Positions 15,800 through 24,189 of a stretch of 64,000 bases of DNA are shown here, in pieces. The notes under the pieces were generated by a model. That model was not told the origin of the DNA, ran no database searches, and saw nothing but the letters and a program-made list of their open reading frames with translations. Source of the stretch: Desulfacinum sp. (GTDB lineage: Bacteria > Desulfobacterota > Syntrophobacteria > Syntrophobacterales > DSM-9756); NCBI GenBank assembly GCA_014359885.1, contig JACIYN010000019.1, forward strand, positions 1-64,000, written 5' to 3'. Each line of letters begins with the position of its first letter. Within the stretch, counting starts at the first letter, position 1. A program made the translations under genes and the position numbers.

Positions 15800-17011
15800 T
15801 CATTCCCTGCGCAGAGCCTCGATGGGGTCCAGTCGGGCGGCTTGCTTGGCCGGGAAGAACCCGAAAGCGATTCCCACGGCGGCTGAGAAGAGGAAGGCGG
15901 TGCCCACGATACCGGCATTGAAGATGAAGGGAAGGCCGAGGACGGATGCGGCGATGGCGGCGGTGACGAGTCCGAGGGCGATGCCCGTGATGCCTCCGAA
16001 GATGGAAAGGACAACGGCTTCCACGAGGAACTGCGTCAGCACGTCGCGTTCCATGGCCCCGATGGCCAGGCGGATCCCGATCTCACGGGTGCGCTCCGTG
16101 ACGGAGACCAGCATGATATTCATGATCCCGATGCCGCCCACGATGAGGCTGACCGCCGCCACGGCGCCCAGCAGCGCCGTCATGACCTGGGTGGATCCGG
16201 TGAGGGCCTTCGTGATCTCCTGCATGTCCATGACATGGAAATCGTCCTCCTTGTCGGCGGAAATGCGCCGCCTTTCCCTCATCAGTTCCGTGATCTGTTC
16301 CTTCACCTTTTGGGTGGAGATCCCTTCTTTTACCGAGACGTAGATGGCCTGGACGTCGGTGTTGCCGGCCAGCCGCCGCTGGAAGGTGCGCAAGGGGATG
16401 AGGACCACGTCGTCCTGGTCGGCGCCGAAGCTCGACTGTCCCTTGGATTCCAGCACCCCGATCACCCGACAGGATAGCTTGCCCAATCGGATCCAGGCGC
16501 CGACGGCTTCCGAGGATCCGAAGAGCTCCTTTCTGACGGTGGTCCCCAGGAGACACACCGCCTTGCCCGACCTCTCTTCCGCCTCGGAAAAGGTGCGACC
16601 GTCCGCCAGAGGCCAGTTGCGCACCTGGAGAAACCCCCGGGTGGTTCCGGTGACCGTTGTGGAGCGGTTGCGGCTTCCGTGAATCGCCTGGGCGGACATG
16701 GAAGCAACGGGCGCCACCGCTTCCACGCCGCCCACCTCCCGCGCAATGGCCTGGGCGTCTTCCGCCTCCAGCGGATCGGCTTCCGAGCGCACGCCGCCCG
16801 GGCCCCGATGGGCCTGTCCGGGCCGCACGTCCAGTCTGTTGCTCCCCAGACTCGAGATCTCCGAAGCCACCTGTGCCGTGGCCCCTTCACCGAGGGTGAC
16901 CAGGGTGATGACGGCGGCCACTCCGATAACGATCCCCAGGATGGTGAGGGCGGATCGGAGGACGTTGCGCCGGATGGTTCGGATGGCCATGCGGATGTTT
17001 TGTCGGATCAC
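15800..17011 (-). CDS. MacB-type ABC exporter permease
   Basis: A 403-residue inner-membrane protein with one N-terminal helix (RSALTILGIVIGVAAVI), a large periplasmic domain at about residues 45-270, and three C-terminal helices preceded by VSVTERTREIGIRLAIGA. This is the FtsX/MacB permease layout without the fused ATPase. GTG at 17011 overlaps the ATPase stop; a longer frame to 17071 lacks support. Works with the ATPase, membrane-fusion and outer-membrane proteins encoded upstream, probably exporting a drug, peptide or lipid-like compound. Confidence 0.9.
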   Translation of the reverse strand: MIRQNIRMAIRTIRRNVLRSALTILGIVIGVAAVITLVTLGEGATAQVASEISSLGSNRLDVRPGQAHRGPGGVRSEADPLEAEDAQAIAREVGGVEAVAPVASMSAQAIHGSRNRSTTVTGTTRGFLQVRNWPLADGRTFSEAEERSGKAVCLLGTTVRKELFGSSEAVGAWIRLGKLSCRVIGVLESKGQSSFGADQDDVVLIPLRTFQRRLAGNTDVQAIYVSVKEGISTQKVKEQITELMRERRRISADKEDDFHVMDMQEITKALTGSTQVMTALLGAVAAVSLIVGGIGIMNIMLVSVTERTREIGIRLAIGAMERDVLTQFLVEAVVLSIFGGITGIALGLVTAAIAASVLGLPFIFNAGIVGTAFLFSAAVGIAFGFFPAKQAARLDPIEALRRE

Positions 17012-17739
17012 GACGGTTTCCTTTCCGGCGTTTGTCCGTCGACGATGAGACCGTCGCGGAAGCGGATGCATCTTCTTGCGAAGGCCGCCGTTTCCACGTC
17101 ATGGGTGACCATGACGATGGTGAGGCCGCGTTCTCTGTTGAGGGCCGTCAGCAGCTCCATGATCTCGCGGCTCGTGACGGAATCCAGGTTCCCCGTGGGT
17201 TCGTCGGCCAGCAACAATTTGGGGTGGGTCACGATGGCGCGCGCAATGGCCACCCGCTGCTGTTGGCCACCGGACAATTCTCCGGGGCTATGGGATTCGC
17301 GGCCCTCCAGGCCCACGGATTTCAGGGCCTCCGCCGCCAGGCGCCTTCTTGCGCCGCCAGGCATCGCTCGGTAGATGAGAGGCAGTTCCACGTTTTCCAG
17401 GGCCGTGGTTCGGTGCAGGAGGTTGAAACCCTGGAAGACGAAACCCAGAAAGTACCGACGCAGCAGAGCCCTTTGGTCTCTTGTCAGCGTCCCCACATCC
17501 ACTCCTTGGAGCAGGTAGCTGCCCGACGTGGGTGTGTCCAGGCAGCCCAGGATGTTCATGGTCGTGGATTTTCCGGATCCGCTGGAGCCCATGATGGCCA
17601 CGAATTCCCCCGCATGGATGGTGAGGTCGATGCCCTTCAAGGCGTGTACGGCCGCCTGGCCGGCGCCGTAAACCTTTCGAACCTTACGCAATTGGACGAG
17701 GGGAGGTCCGCTTTGCGATACGTGGGTGTTTCCGCTCAT
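17008..17739 (-). CDS. MacB/LolD-type ABC exporter ATPase
   Basis: A 243-residue ATPase with Walker A GSSGSGKST, signature LSGGQQQR, Walker B LLLADEPTGNLD and the H-loop VTHD. It overlaps both neighbours by four bases (ATGA, GTGA). A longer in-frame extension to 17874 is shadow coding of the membrane-fusion gene. Confidence 0.92.
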   Translation of the reverse strand: MSGNTHVSQSGPPLVQLRKVRKVYGAGQAAVHALKGIDLTIHAGEFVAIMGSSGSGKSTTMNILGCLDTPTSGSYLLQGVDVGTLTRDQRALLRRYFLGFVFQGFNLLHRTTALENVELPLIYRAMPGGARRRLAAEALKSVGLEGRESHSPGELSGGQQQRVAIARAIVTHPKLLLADEPTGNLDSVTSREIMELLTALNRERGLTIVMVTHDVETAAFARRCIRFRDGLIVDGQTPERKPS

Positions 17740-19022
17740 CCGCCAACCCTCACGGCGTCCACCACCACGAGCATCCCCGGTTCCAGTTCGCCTTCTTGGA
17801 TGACCGTCCTGGTCCCGTCCGTTTCTCCCGGGGTCACCGGGATTCGTCGGAGGCGTCCGTCCTCGAGAACCCACACGGCGGCCTCCCGGCCGTCCGTCGG
17901 GACCGCCGGTTTCTTCTTGCTTGTGGGGCGCGGCGGCCTGGGGATCAACCTGGAAATCAGGGACCCCGAGGACTCGTCCTCATGTCCTGCCGTGGTCTCG
18001 GGCGTGAAACGCAAGGCCTGATTGGGAACCAACAAGGCATCCCGCACCTCCTTCACCAGGATTTCCGCCGTGGCGGTCATTCCCGGCCGGAGGGACAAGT
18101 CCGAGTTGTTCACGATCAAAACCGTCTCATAAGTGACCACCCCGTCTTCCTCGTTGGCCCCGAATCGCACCTGGGCGATGGAGGCCGGAAAACGCCTGTC
18201 GGGATAGGCGTCCACCGTGAACTCCGCCCGTTGCCCCTCGCGCACGAGCCCCACATCGGCTTCGTCCACATCCACGATGAGCTTCATCTGGGTCAGGTCC
18301 TGGGCCAGCGTGAAGAGAACGGGCGCTTCCAGCGTGGCGGCCACGGTCTGTCCCGGTTCCACGGAACGGTCCAATACGATGCCGTCAATGGGGGAACGGA
18401 TCACCGCTTTGGCCAGATCCGATTCGATGGTGGCGATGGTCGCCTGCTTTTGGGCCACTTCCGCTTGGTACCTGGAAACGGCCGCCCGGGCTCGGGCCAG
18501 ATCCGCCTCGGCTGCGTCCAGATCCTGCCGGGAGACCGCCTGTCCGTCGGTCATGGCCCACAGACGCTTCTTGCGAGCCAGTTCGCTTTCGGTTTCCTTC
18601 AGGGTCGCCTGGGCATCCGCGAGTTGGGCCTGGACCGCTTGGAGCGCGGCCTGAGATTCCCGCAGTTCCGCTTCCAGTTTGCTGGTGTCCAGTCGGGCCA
18701 GGACCTGTCCCTTGCGAACGCGGTCGTTGTAATCCGCTTCCACGGACCGGACGGTTCCCGAAAGCTCGCTTCCGACCTCCACTTCGGTGGTGGGCTCCAG
18801 GTTTCCCGTGGCGCTCACCGTAACGGAAAGACTGCCTCGGAGCACTTCACGGGTTTCGTACCGAACGGCGCCGTCGGAGCGGCCTCTCCAATGGAGGGTC
18901 GCAAGGAGGATCGCCCCCACCAGAGCTCCTGCCAGCAACAGCAATCGGACATGCCGACCTCGGCCGCGGGCGGCATGGGTTTCCAGCAGTTCCTTCACAT
19001 GGAGATTCTGGTCTTGTGTCAC
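17736..19022 (-). CDS. Membrane-fusion (periplasmic adaptor) protein, MacA/HlyD family
   Basis: A 428-residue adaptor with one N-terminal transmembrane segment (about residues 25-43). A split lipoyl domain flanks a long alpha-helical hairpin rich in Ala, Gln and Glu (about 105-195), then beta-barrel and membrane-proximal domains follow. A Pro/Lys-rich insertion near residues 350-375 is unusual. GTG start with AAAGGAG upstream. It bridges the ABC permease and the outer-membrane channel. Confidence 0.9.
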   Translation of the reverse strand: MTQDQNLHVKELLETHAARGRGRHVRLLLLAGALVGAILLATLHWRGRSDGAVRYETREVLRGSLSVTVSATGNLEPTTEVEVGSELSGTVRSVEADYNDRVRKGQVLARLDTSKLEAELRESQAALQAVQAQLADAQATLKETESELARKKRLWAMTDGQAVSRQDLDAAEADLARARAAVSRYQAEVAQKQATIATIESDLAKAVIRSPIDGIVLDRSVEPGQTVAATLEAPVLFTLAQDLTQMKLIVDVDEADVGLVREGQRAEFTVDAYPDRRFPASIAQVRFGANEEDGVVTYETVLIVNNSDLSLRPGMTATAEILVKEVRDALLVPNQALRFTPETTAGHEDESSGSLISRLIPRPPRPTSKKKPAVPTDGREAAVWVLEDGRLRRIPVTPGETDGTRTVIQEGELEPGMLVVVDAVRVGG

Positions 19023-19030
19023 CGGTCCGT

Positions 19031-20482
19031 TTACTCCTTTCCCCGAGCCGCGTCGCGGGTGGCGGCCTCCGGATACTCCCAGCCTCCCCCCAGGGCCTTG
19101 AAGAGTCTCACCAGATTCGAAGCTTCCTCGCCCTCGCTCGCGGCCAGCTGATCTTGCAGGCTCAGAAGGGCCCGCCCGGCCTCGAGCACGTCGCTGTAGT
19201 CGTTTTGCCCCGCCGCATAGCCGGCCCGGGCGAGCTCGGCGGCATGACGTGCGGCGAGGACGCCGTTTTCCAGGAATCGTTTCCGCTTCTTCCCCTGGAC
19301 ATAGGCCGAAAGGGCCTCTTCCACCTCCTTCAACGCATTGAGCACGGTGGCTTCGTAGGTCGAAAGGGCCTGGCGTTGAAGCTCCGTTTGGACCTCCACG
19401 GCGGCGCGCAGCTCTCCGGCCCGGAAGACCGGCAGGGAAACGGAAGGACCGAGGCTGAAAATGCGGTTGCCCATATCCAGGAGATCGCCCGCCGTAAGGG
19501 ATTCCAGGCCCAGGCTTCCTTTCAGTGTGAGTTTCGGATAGAGATCGGCCACCGCCTCACCCACGCGGGCCGTCTGGGCCGCCAGTTCCCGCTCGGCGCG
19601 CCGGATGTCCGGCCGACGGCGGAGAAGGTCCGCGGGGATCCCCACGGCAACCTGCGCGGGGGCCCGGGGGATCGCCTCAAGACTCTCCAAGAGGGTGTGC
19701 AGGGATCCGGGAGGACGCCCCACGAGCACGGCCAGGCTGTCTTTTGCCGATTCCAGATCCGCCTTCAATTCGGGGATCTGTGCGCGCACCCCTTCCAGGT
19801 CGTACAAGCTCTGTTGCACCTCCAGTTCCGTGGCGAGGCCCGCCAGCCGGCGTTGGGTGGTCAATCGGTGGAGCGCCTCGCGCGTTTCCAGATCCCGTTC
19901 CAGGATGGCCAGCCTGTTTTGGAGGGTGCGCACTTCCATATAGGCCAGTGCCACCTCGGCGGCCATGGAGACCTGCACGTCACGCAAGTCTTCCTGTGCC
20001 GCCTGTTCGTCGGCTTCGGCGGCTTCCACCGACCTGCGGGCTCCCCCGAACAGATCCAGTTCCCATGAGGAATCCAACCCGGCGGTGAAAAGTTCGCTCA
20101 CCACCCCCGCCCTGGAACGGCTCCTGGCGTAAGATCCCGTGCCGTCCGCGGTGGGGAAGAGCGCCGCGCGGGACATCCTCCGGGCGGCACGGGCCTGGCG
20201 AACCTTGGACCGTGCCGTGTGCAAGTCCGGATGGGCCTCCAGGGACCACTTCACCAGCCGGGACAAAACGGGGTCCTGGAAGGCCTCCCACCAGGTGGAC
20301 AGGAAACGTTCGTCGGTCGTGGCGCACTGGATGCCTTCCTCCAGGGGGGATGTCCATGAATCGGGCACTTTCTTTTCGGGGGCGACATAGGAGGGACCGA
20401 CGGCGCACCCCGCAAGGCACAAAACGGCCATGGCGCAGGGGATGAAGAAGAGGTAAAAGGATCGTCCGGGATGTGTTGTCAT
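19031..20482 (-). CDS. Outer-membrane efflux lipoprotein (TolC/NodT family)
   Basis: A 483-residue protein with a lipoprotein signal ending LAGC (Cys26) and two repeats of the outer-membrane efflux fold. NodT-type hallmarks include GIPADLLRRRPDIRRAERE and the tail motif DYSDVLEAGRALL. First gene of the four-gene exporter operon; the gap to the adaptor gene is 8 bp. The start is placed at 20482 for the signal peptide; the open frame runs on to 20698. Confidence 0.92.
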   Translation of the reverse strand: MTTHPGRSFYLFFIPCAMAVLCLAGCAVGPSYVAPEKKVPDSWTSPLEEGIQCATTDERFLSTWWEAFQDPVLSRLVKWSLEAHPDLHTARSKVRQARAARRMSRAALFPTADGTGSYARSRSRAGVVSELFTAGLDSSWELDLFGGARRSVEAAEADEQAAQEDLRDVQVSMAAEVALAYMEVRTLQNRLAILERDLETREALHRLTTQRRLAGLATELEVQQSLYDLEGVRAQIPELKADLESAKDSLAVLVGRPPGSLHTLLESLEAIPRAPAQVAVGIPADLLRRRPDIRRAERELAAQTARVGEAVADLYPKLTLKGSLGLESLTAGDLLDMGNRIFSLGPSVSLPVFRAGELRAAVEVQTELQRQALSTYEATVLNALKEVEEALSAYVQGKKRKRFLENGVLAARHAAELARAGYAAGQNDYSDVLEAGRALLSLQDQLAASEGEEASNLVRLFKALGGGWEYPEAATRDAARGKE

Positions 20483-20627
20483 AGGGTATCCGTGTGAGTC
20501 TCCCTTCGGTTTCGGAGTCCCTTTCCGTGGACTCGCGGCTTGCGGGCTCCGTTGACGGTGCGGATCATAGCGGCCGAATGTGGAGAAAATATGGAGAAAA
20601 TCTGTGAAAGATGAGGACGGGTGAACC

Positions 20628-22046
20628 ATGAAACTCACCTTCCGATCCAAGGTGTTTCTGACCCTCCTGTTCAACAGCCTGGTCGTCGTCATCGGCATGC
20701 TGTTGATTGCCGGCTTTTACGCGGCCCGAAACTTCGAACGGTATGTGGTGAAGGTGGAAGAGAGAAAGGTGAACGGTTTGCTGGAGTTACTAAGCCGGGA
20801 ATACGAACTGGCGGGGGACTGGGCCCCCCTTCGGGAATCCGTGGGTCAATGGCTGCTCATTTTGGGCATGCGCCCCGGCCGTCCTCACGAGGAGACCGGC
20901 GGGGCGGAGGAGTCCGCCCGAAACGGCGCCGGCGTTTCGGAAACCGAGGGCGGCCGGCGCGCGAGGCCCCGTTATGTTCTCTTCGACCGGAACCGGCATG
21001 CTCTGAGTCCCACGGATTCCGTGTCTGCCGACGGCTATGACCTCAAGGCCGTTCGCGCCGGCGGAAAGGTGGTGGGATGGCTTGGGGTCCACGAGCGCCC
21101 CCGCCCTTCCCAGCCACTGGACGTGGAGTTTCTGAGGCACCAGGCCAGCACCTTCCGGGCGGTGGGCGGGGTGGCCGTTGTGGTGGCCATCGTCGTCACC
21201 TGGGCCCTGTCCAGGCATCTGTTGGCCCCCGTGCAGGAGTTGGTGAAAGGGACCCGGGCGCTCATGTCGCGCCGCTTCGAAACCCGGGTGGAAGTGGGCT
21301 CGGACGACGAATTCGGGCGGCTCGCTTCCGATTTCAACGAGATGGCGCGGACCCTGGAGCGTTACGAGCGGATGCGTCGGCAATGGCTGGCGGACATCGC
21401 CCATGAATTGAGAACCCCTCTGGCCGTGCTGCGGGGGGAGATCGAGGCCATGTTGGACGGTGTGCGGGATGTGAACCGGGAGGCATTGGAATCGCTCCAC
21501 GGCGAGGTCCTCCATCTGAGTCGGATCGTGCATGATCTGCACGACTTGTCCCTGATCGAATCGGGTCGGTTCCAGGCGGAGTTGAAGCCGGTGGATCCCT
21601 TGGGGGTCTTGGACGAGACGTTGAAGGCCTTTCGGACGCGCTTCGACCAGCGGGGAATGGAGATCCGGGCCCCGGACTTCGCCCGGGAGGCGCCTGTCCA
21701 CGTCCGGGCGGATCCGGACCGCCTCCGGCAGCTCTTTTCCAACATCTTGGAGAATACGCTTCGCTATGGTGAGGCTCCGGGCTGGATCGAGATCGGGGTC
21801 GAGACGGATCCCGGCCGGGTCGTCATCCACCTGGAGGATTCCGGGCCGGGTGTTCCCGAAGAGTGCCTGGATCGCCTCTTCGACAGGCTCTACCGAGTGG
21901 ATAGGGCCAGGAGTCGGGCGCAAGGGGGAAGCGGCCTCGGCCTTGCCATTTGCAGGAGTATAGTGGAATCTGTCGGGGGTAGGATCGGAGCCGCCCGCGG
22001 GACCTCCGGGGGTTTGCGCATCACGGTGGAGTTCCCCCGACTTTGA
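20628..22046 (+). CDS. Sensor histidine kinase (BaeS-like)
   Basis: A 472-residue inner-membrane kinase. It has two transmembrane helices (about 10-32 and 178-198), a periplasmic sensor between them with a Gly/Glu/Arg-rich stretch, a HAMP linker, and a phosphoacceptor helix with IAHELRTPLA (His259). The ATPase domain has an N-box (NILENTLRYG), DSGPGVP and GGSGLGLAI. Divergent from the exporter operon with 145 bp between starts, so it likely controls it, as BaeS controls efflux genes. Confidence 0.92.
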   Translation: MKLTFRSKVFLTLLFNSLVVVIGMLLIAGFYAARNFERYVVKVEERKVNGLLELLSREYELAGDWAPLRESVGQWLLILGMRPGRPHEETGGAEESARNGAGVSETEGGRRARPRYVLFDRNRHALSPTDSVSADGYDLKAVRAGGKVVGWLGVHERPRPSQPLDVEFLRHQASTFRAVGGVAVVVAIVVTWALSRHLLAPVQELVKGTRALMSRRFETRVEVGSDDEFGRLASDFNEMARTLERYERMRRQWLADIAHELRTPLAVLRGEIEAMLDGVRDVNREALESLHGEVLHLSRIVHDLHDLSLIESGRFQAELKPVDPLGVLDETLKAFRTRFDQRGMEIRAPDFAREAPVHVRADPDRLRQLFSNILENTLRYGEAPGWIEIGVETDPGRVVIHLEDSGPGVPEECLDRLFDRLYRVDRARSRAQGGSGLGLAICRSIVESVGGRIGAARGTSGGLRITVEFPRL

Positions 22047-22088
22047 TGCTTTTGGAAAGCCGGGGGCGCGCGCAGCTGGAGAGAAGTC

Positions 22089-22793
22089 ATGGCGGATCGG
22101 ATCACGGTGCTCGTGGTGGAGGACGAAGCCAAGATCGCCGGCATCCTGAAGGACTATCTGGAAAAGAGCGGCTACCGCGCGGTGGTGGTGGATCGAGGTG
22201 ATGCGGCACTGGATCATGTTCGGCGAAACCCGCCCGGCCTGATCCTGCTGGACATCATGTTGCCCGGGCTTGACGGGATGAGCGTGTGCCGTGAGATTCG
22301 AAGCTTTTCCAGCGTGCCCATCATCATGATCACGGCCAGGGTGGAGGAGCTGGACCGCCTTCTCGGGCTGGAGCTGGGTGCCGACGACTATATCTGCAAG
22401 CCCTTCAGCCCGCGGGAAGTGGTGGCCCGGGTCAGGGCCGTTTTGCGAAGATCCGTCGCGTCGTCGGCCGTCGAGACGGGCACGATCTTCCGGGTGGGGC
22501 ATATCACCTTGAACCCGGAAACCCGTCAGGTGGTGGTGCACGGCCGGGAGGTGCGGCTGACCCCGTCCGAATTCGGCCTGCTGAAGACGCTGATGAGCCG
22601 GCCCAACAGGGTCTTTTCCCGGGCGGAGCTCATTGGAGCCGTCCAGGGGTATGATTTCGACGGTTACGATCGCACCATCGATTCCCACGTGAAGAACCTG
22701 AGGAAGAAACTGGCACGTCATCTTCCGGATTGCGAAGTCATCAGCACCATCTACGGCGTGGGGTACCGCCTCAACGCCGCCGTTGAGAAATGA
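22089..22793 (+). CDS. OmpR/BaeR-family response regulator
   Basis: A 234-residue regulator. The receiver domain has the acidic pair at VVEDE, phosphoacceptor Asp55 in LILLDIMLPG and the Lys of CKPF. The C-terminal winged helix carries the typical RVFSRAELI and YRTIDSHVKNLRKKL-like segments (here YDRTIDSHVKNLRKK). It lies 42 bp after the kinase gene and is its evident partner. Confidence 0.93.
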   Translation: MADRITVLVVEDEAKIAGILKDYLEKSGYRAVVVDRGDAALDHVRRNPPGLILLDIMLPGLDGMSVCREIRSFSSVPIIMITARVEELDRLLGLELGADDYICKPFSPREVVARVRAVLRRSVASSAVETGTIFRVGHITLNPETRQVVVHGREVRLTPSEFGLLKTLMSRPNRVFSRAELIGAVQGYDFDGYDRTIDSHVKNLRKKLARHLPDCEVISTIYGVGYRLNAAVEK

Positions 22794-22874
22794 GCGTCCG
22801 CAGGTGCCGGCATGGTGCGCCTCGGAGATCGGAAGACGGGACTCCGGCAAGCGGGCGGGAAGGATGGAACGGAT

Positions 22875-23765
22875 ATGGAACGACGGCCCTGCGGGTCCGA
22901 CGATTGGAGGAGCCGCTGGAACTCCCCCTGGGGGCCTCCCCTGGTGGGGGCGCACCGCGGGGGGCGGGCTCTGGCTTCGGAAAACACCCTGGCGGCGGCC
23001 ATGCTCAGTTTCGCCGTGGGGGCCGATTTCTGGGAACTGGACGTGCATCTTTCAGAGGATGGCGTTCCGGTGGTGATCCACGATCCGACGCTGAAGCGCA
23101 CGTCCAACGCGGCCCGGGTGGACGTGCACAAGGCCCCGTGGCGGGTGAGGGATTACCTGCTGACCGATCTGGAAAAACTGGACGTGGATGTCCATCCGCC
23201 GAAGGTGGACGCTCCCGGCGATCCCCTCCAGCGGATCCTCTGGAGCCTGAAGGATTCCGGGGACGAAACGCATCATCGACTGTCCACCCTGCGCCAAGCC
23301 CTCCTGTTGACGCGGGCCCTGGGCTGGAGGGTCAACGTGGAGATCAAGGGCGACGGCAAGACCCGGAGCCGCCTCACGGAAGAGACGGTGCGGATCGTCA
23401 TGGAAACGGGCATGGGTCCATCGGTGCTCATCTCGTCTTTCCACGAAGATGCCCTCGTTCGGGTGAAGGCCCTGGAACCCTCCCTGGCCGCAGGGCTCCT
23501 GACCAGGAAGCCCTTCCAGGACCCGGTGGCGGCCGTGCGGCGCCTGGGAGTGGATGCGTACCACCCCAAGGCGAGTCTGGTGACGGAAGAGGACGTCCGA
23601 AGATGTGCCGAGGCGGGCATTCCGGTAATCGTCTGGACGGTCAACGAGCCGGAGGAGATGGAACGGTTCGCGGACCTGGGCGTGTTCGGCATCATCACCG
23701 ACCGGCCCCACGTGCTTGTGCATCTGAAAAAAAGAAGGGGGGCCCGGCAAGACAACCGCCCTTAG
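22875..23765 (+). CDS. Glycerophosphodiester phosphodiesterase
   Basis: A 296-residue TIM-barrel enzyme that hydrolyses glycerophosphodiesters to glycerol 3-phosphate and an alcohol. Motifs: AHRGG with ENT nearby, FWELDVHLSEDGVPVVIHDP (metal and catalytic residues), and the C-terminal VIVWTVNEPEEM. The ATG at 22875 is preferred because it leaves about 25 residues before the catalytic AHRGG; an in-frame ATG at 22812 would add 21 residues. The stop codon lies inside the border of the following repeat element. Confidence 0.88.
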   Translation: MERRPCGSDDWRSRWNSPWGPPLVGAHRGGRALASENTLAAAMLSFAVGADFWELDVHLSEDGVPVVIHDPTLKRTSNAARVDVHKAPWRVRDYLLTDLEKLDVDVHPPKVDAPGDPLQRILWSLKDSGDETHHRLSTLRQALLLTRALGWRVNVEIKGDGKTRSRLTEETVRIVMETGMGPSVLISSFHEDALVRVKALEPSLAAGLLTRKPFQDPVAAVRRLGVDAYHPKASLVTEEDVRRCAEAGIPVIVWTVNEPEEMERFADLGVFGIITDRPHVLVHLKKRRGARQDNRP

Positions 23766-23939
23766 GAGGCTGTCCGAGAACTCCGCAAACCGTCACTCCC
23801 GCGCAAGCGGGAGTCCATAGGTTCCCGGAAATCCTGGATCCCCGCTCCCCGTTCAAGCCGGGGACAAGCTTCGCGGGGATGACGGATGGAGACAAAACGA
23901 GGCAAAGAGCCCATTGCCGGACAGCCTCTTAGGAGGCTG
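23761..23939. mobile_element. MITE-like intergenic repeat element
   Basis: A segment of about 165 bp bounded by a 12-bp direct repeat CTTAGGAGGCTG (23761-23772 and 23928-23939). Just inside are inverted ends GGAGGCTGTCCG and CGGACAGCCTCT. The interior has the pattern CGTCACTCCCGCGCAAGCGG ... GCGGGGATGACGG, a common dispersed palindromic family in deltaproteobacteria (family membership from memory). It has no coding capacity. Confidence 0.55.
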
Positions 23940-24189
23940 GGCGGAAGCGGATTTCCGTTTCGGGAGCCGGGGATTTTCACCTCTTTTCCTGAAAATCGGT
24001 CATCCCCGGCGTTTCGGGACAGCTCCTGCGGGGTTCGCAGGAAAAAGGGGCCGTATCGCCTGGGTGGGGGAGAAACCCGGGGGGTTCCCGAAAACGCCAC
24101 GCCGCCAAGGATGGCGGAATACAGATTACGGGTCACAGATCACGGACCGCGGATCATGCGGTCTTACCGAAAGAGAGGAGAACCCATCC
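23940..24189. other. Leader region of the hisHF fusion gene
   Basis: Non-coding by eye. It contains short direct repeats (ATTACGGGTCACAGATCACG) and a GAGGAG ribosome binding site before 24190. The open frame of the fusion continues upstream to 23914 but shows no family similarity there. Confidence 0.4.
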
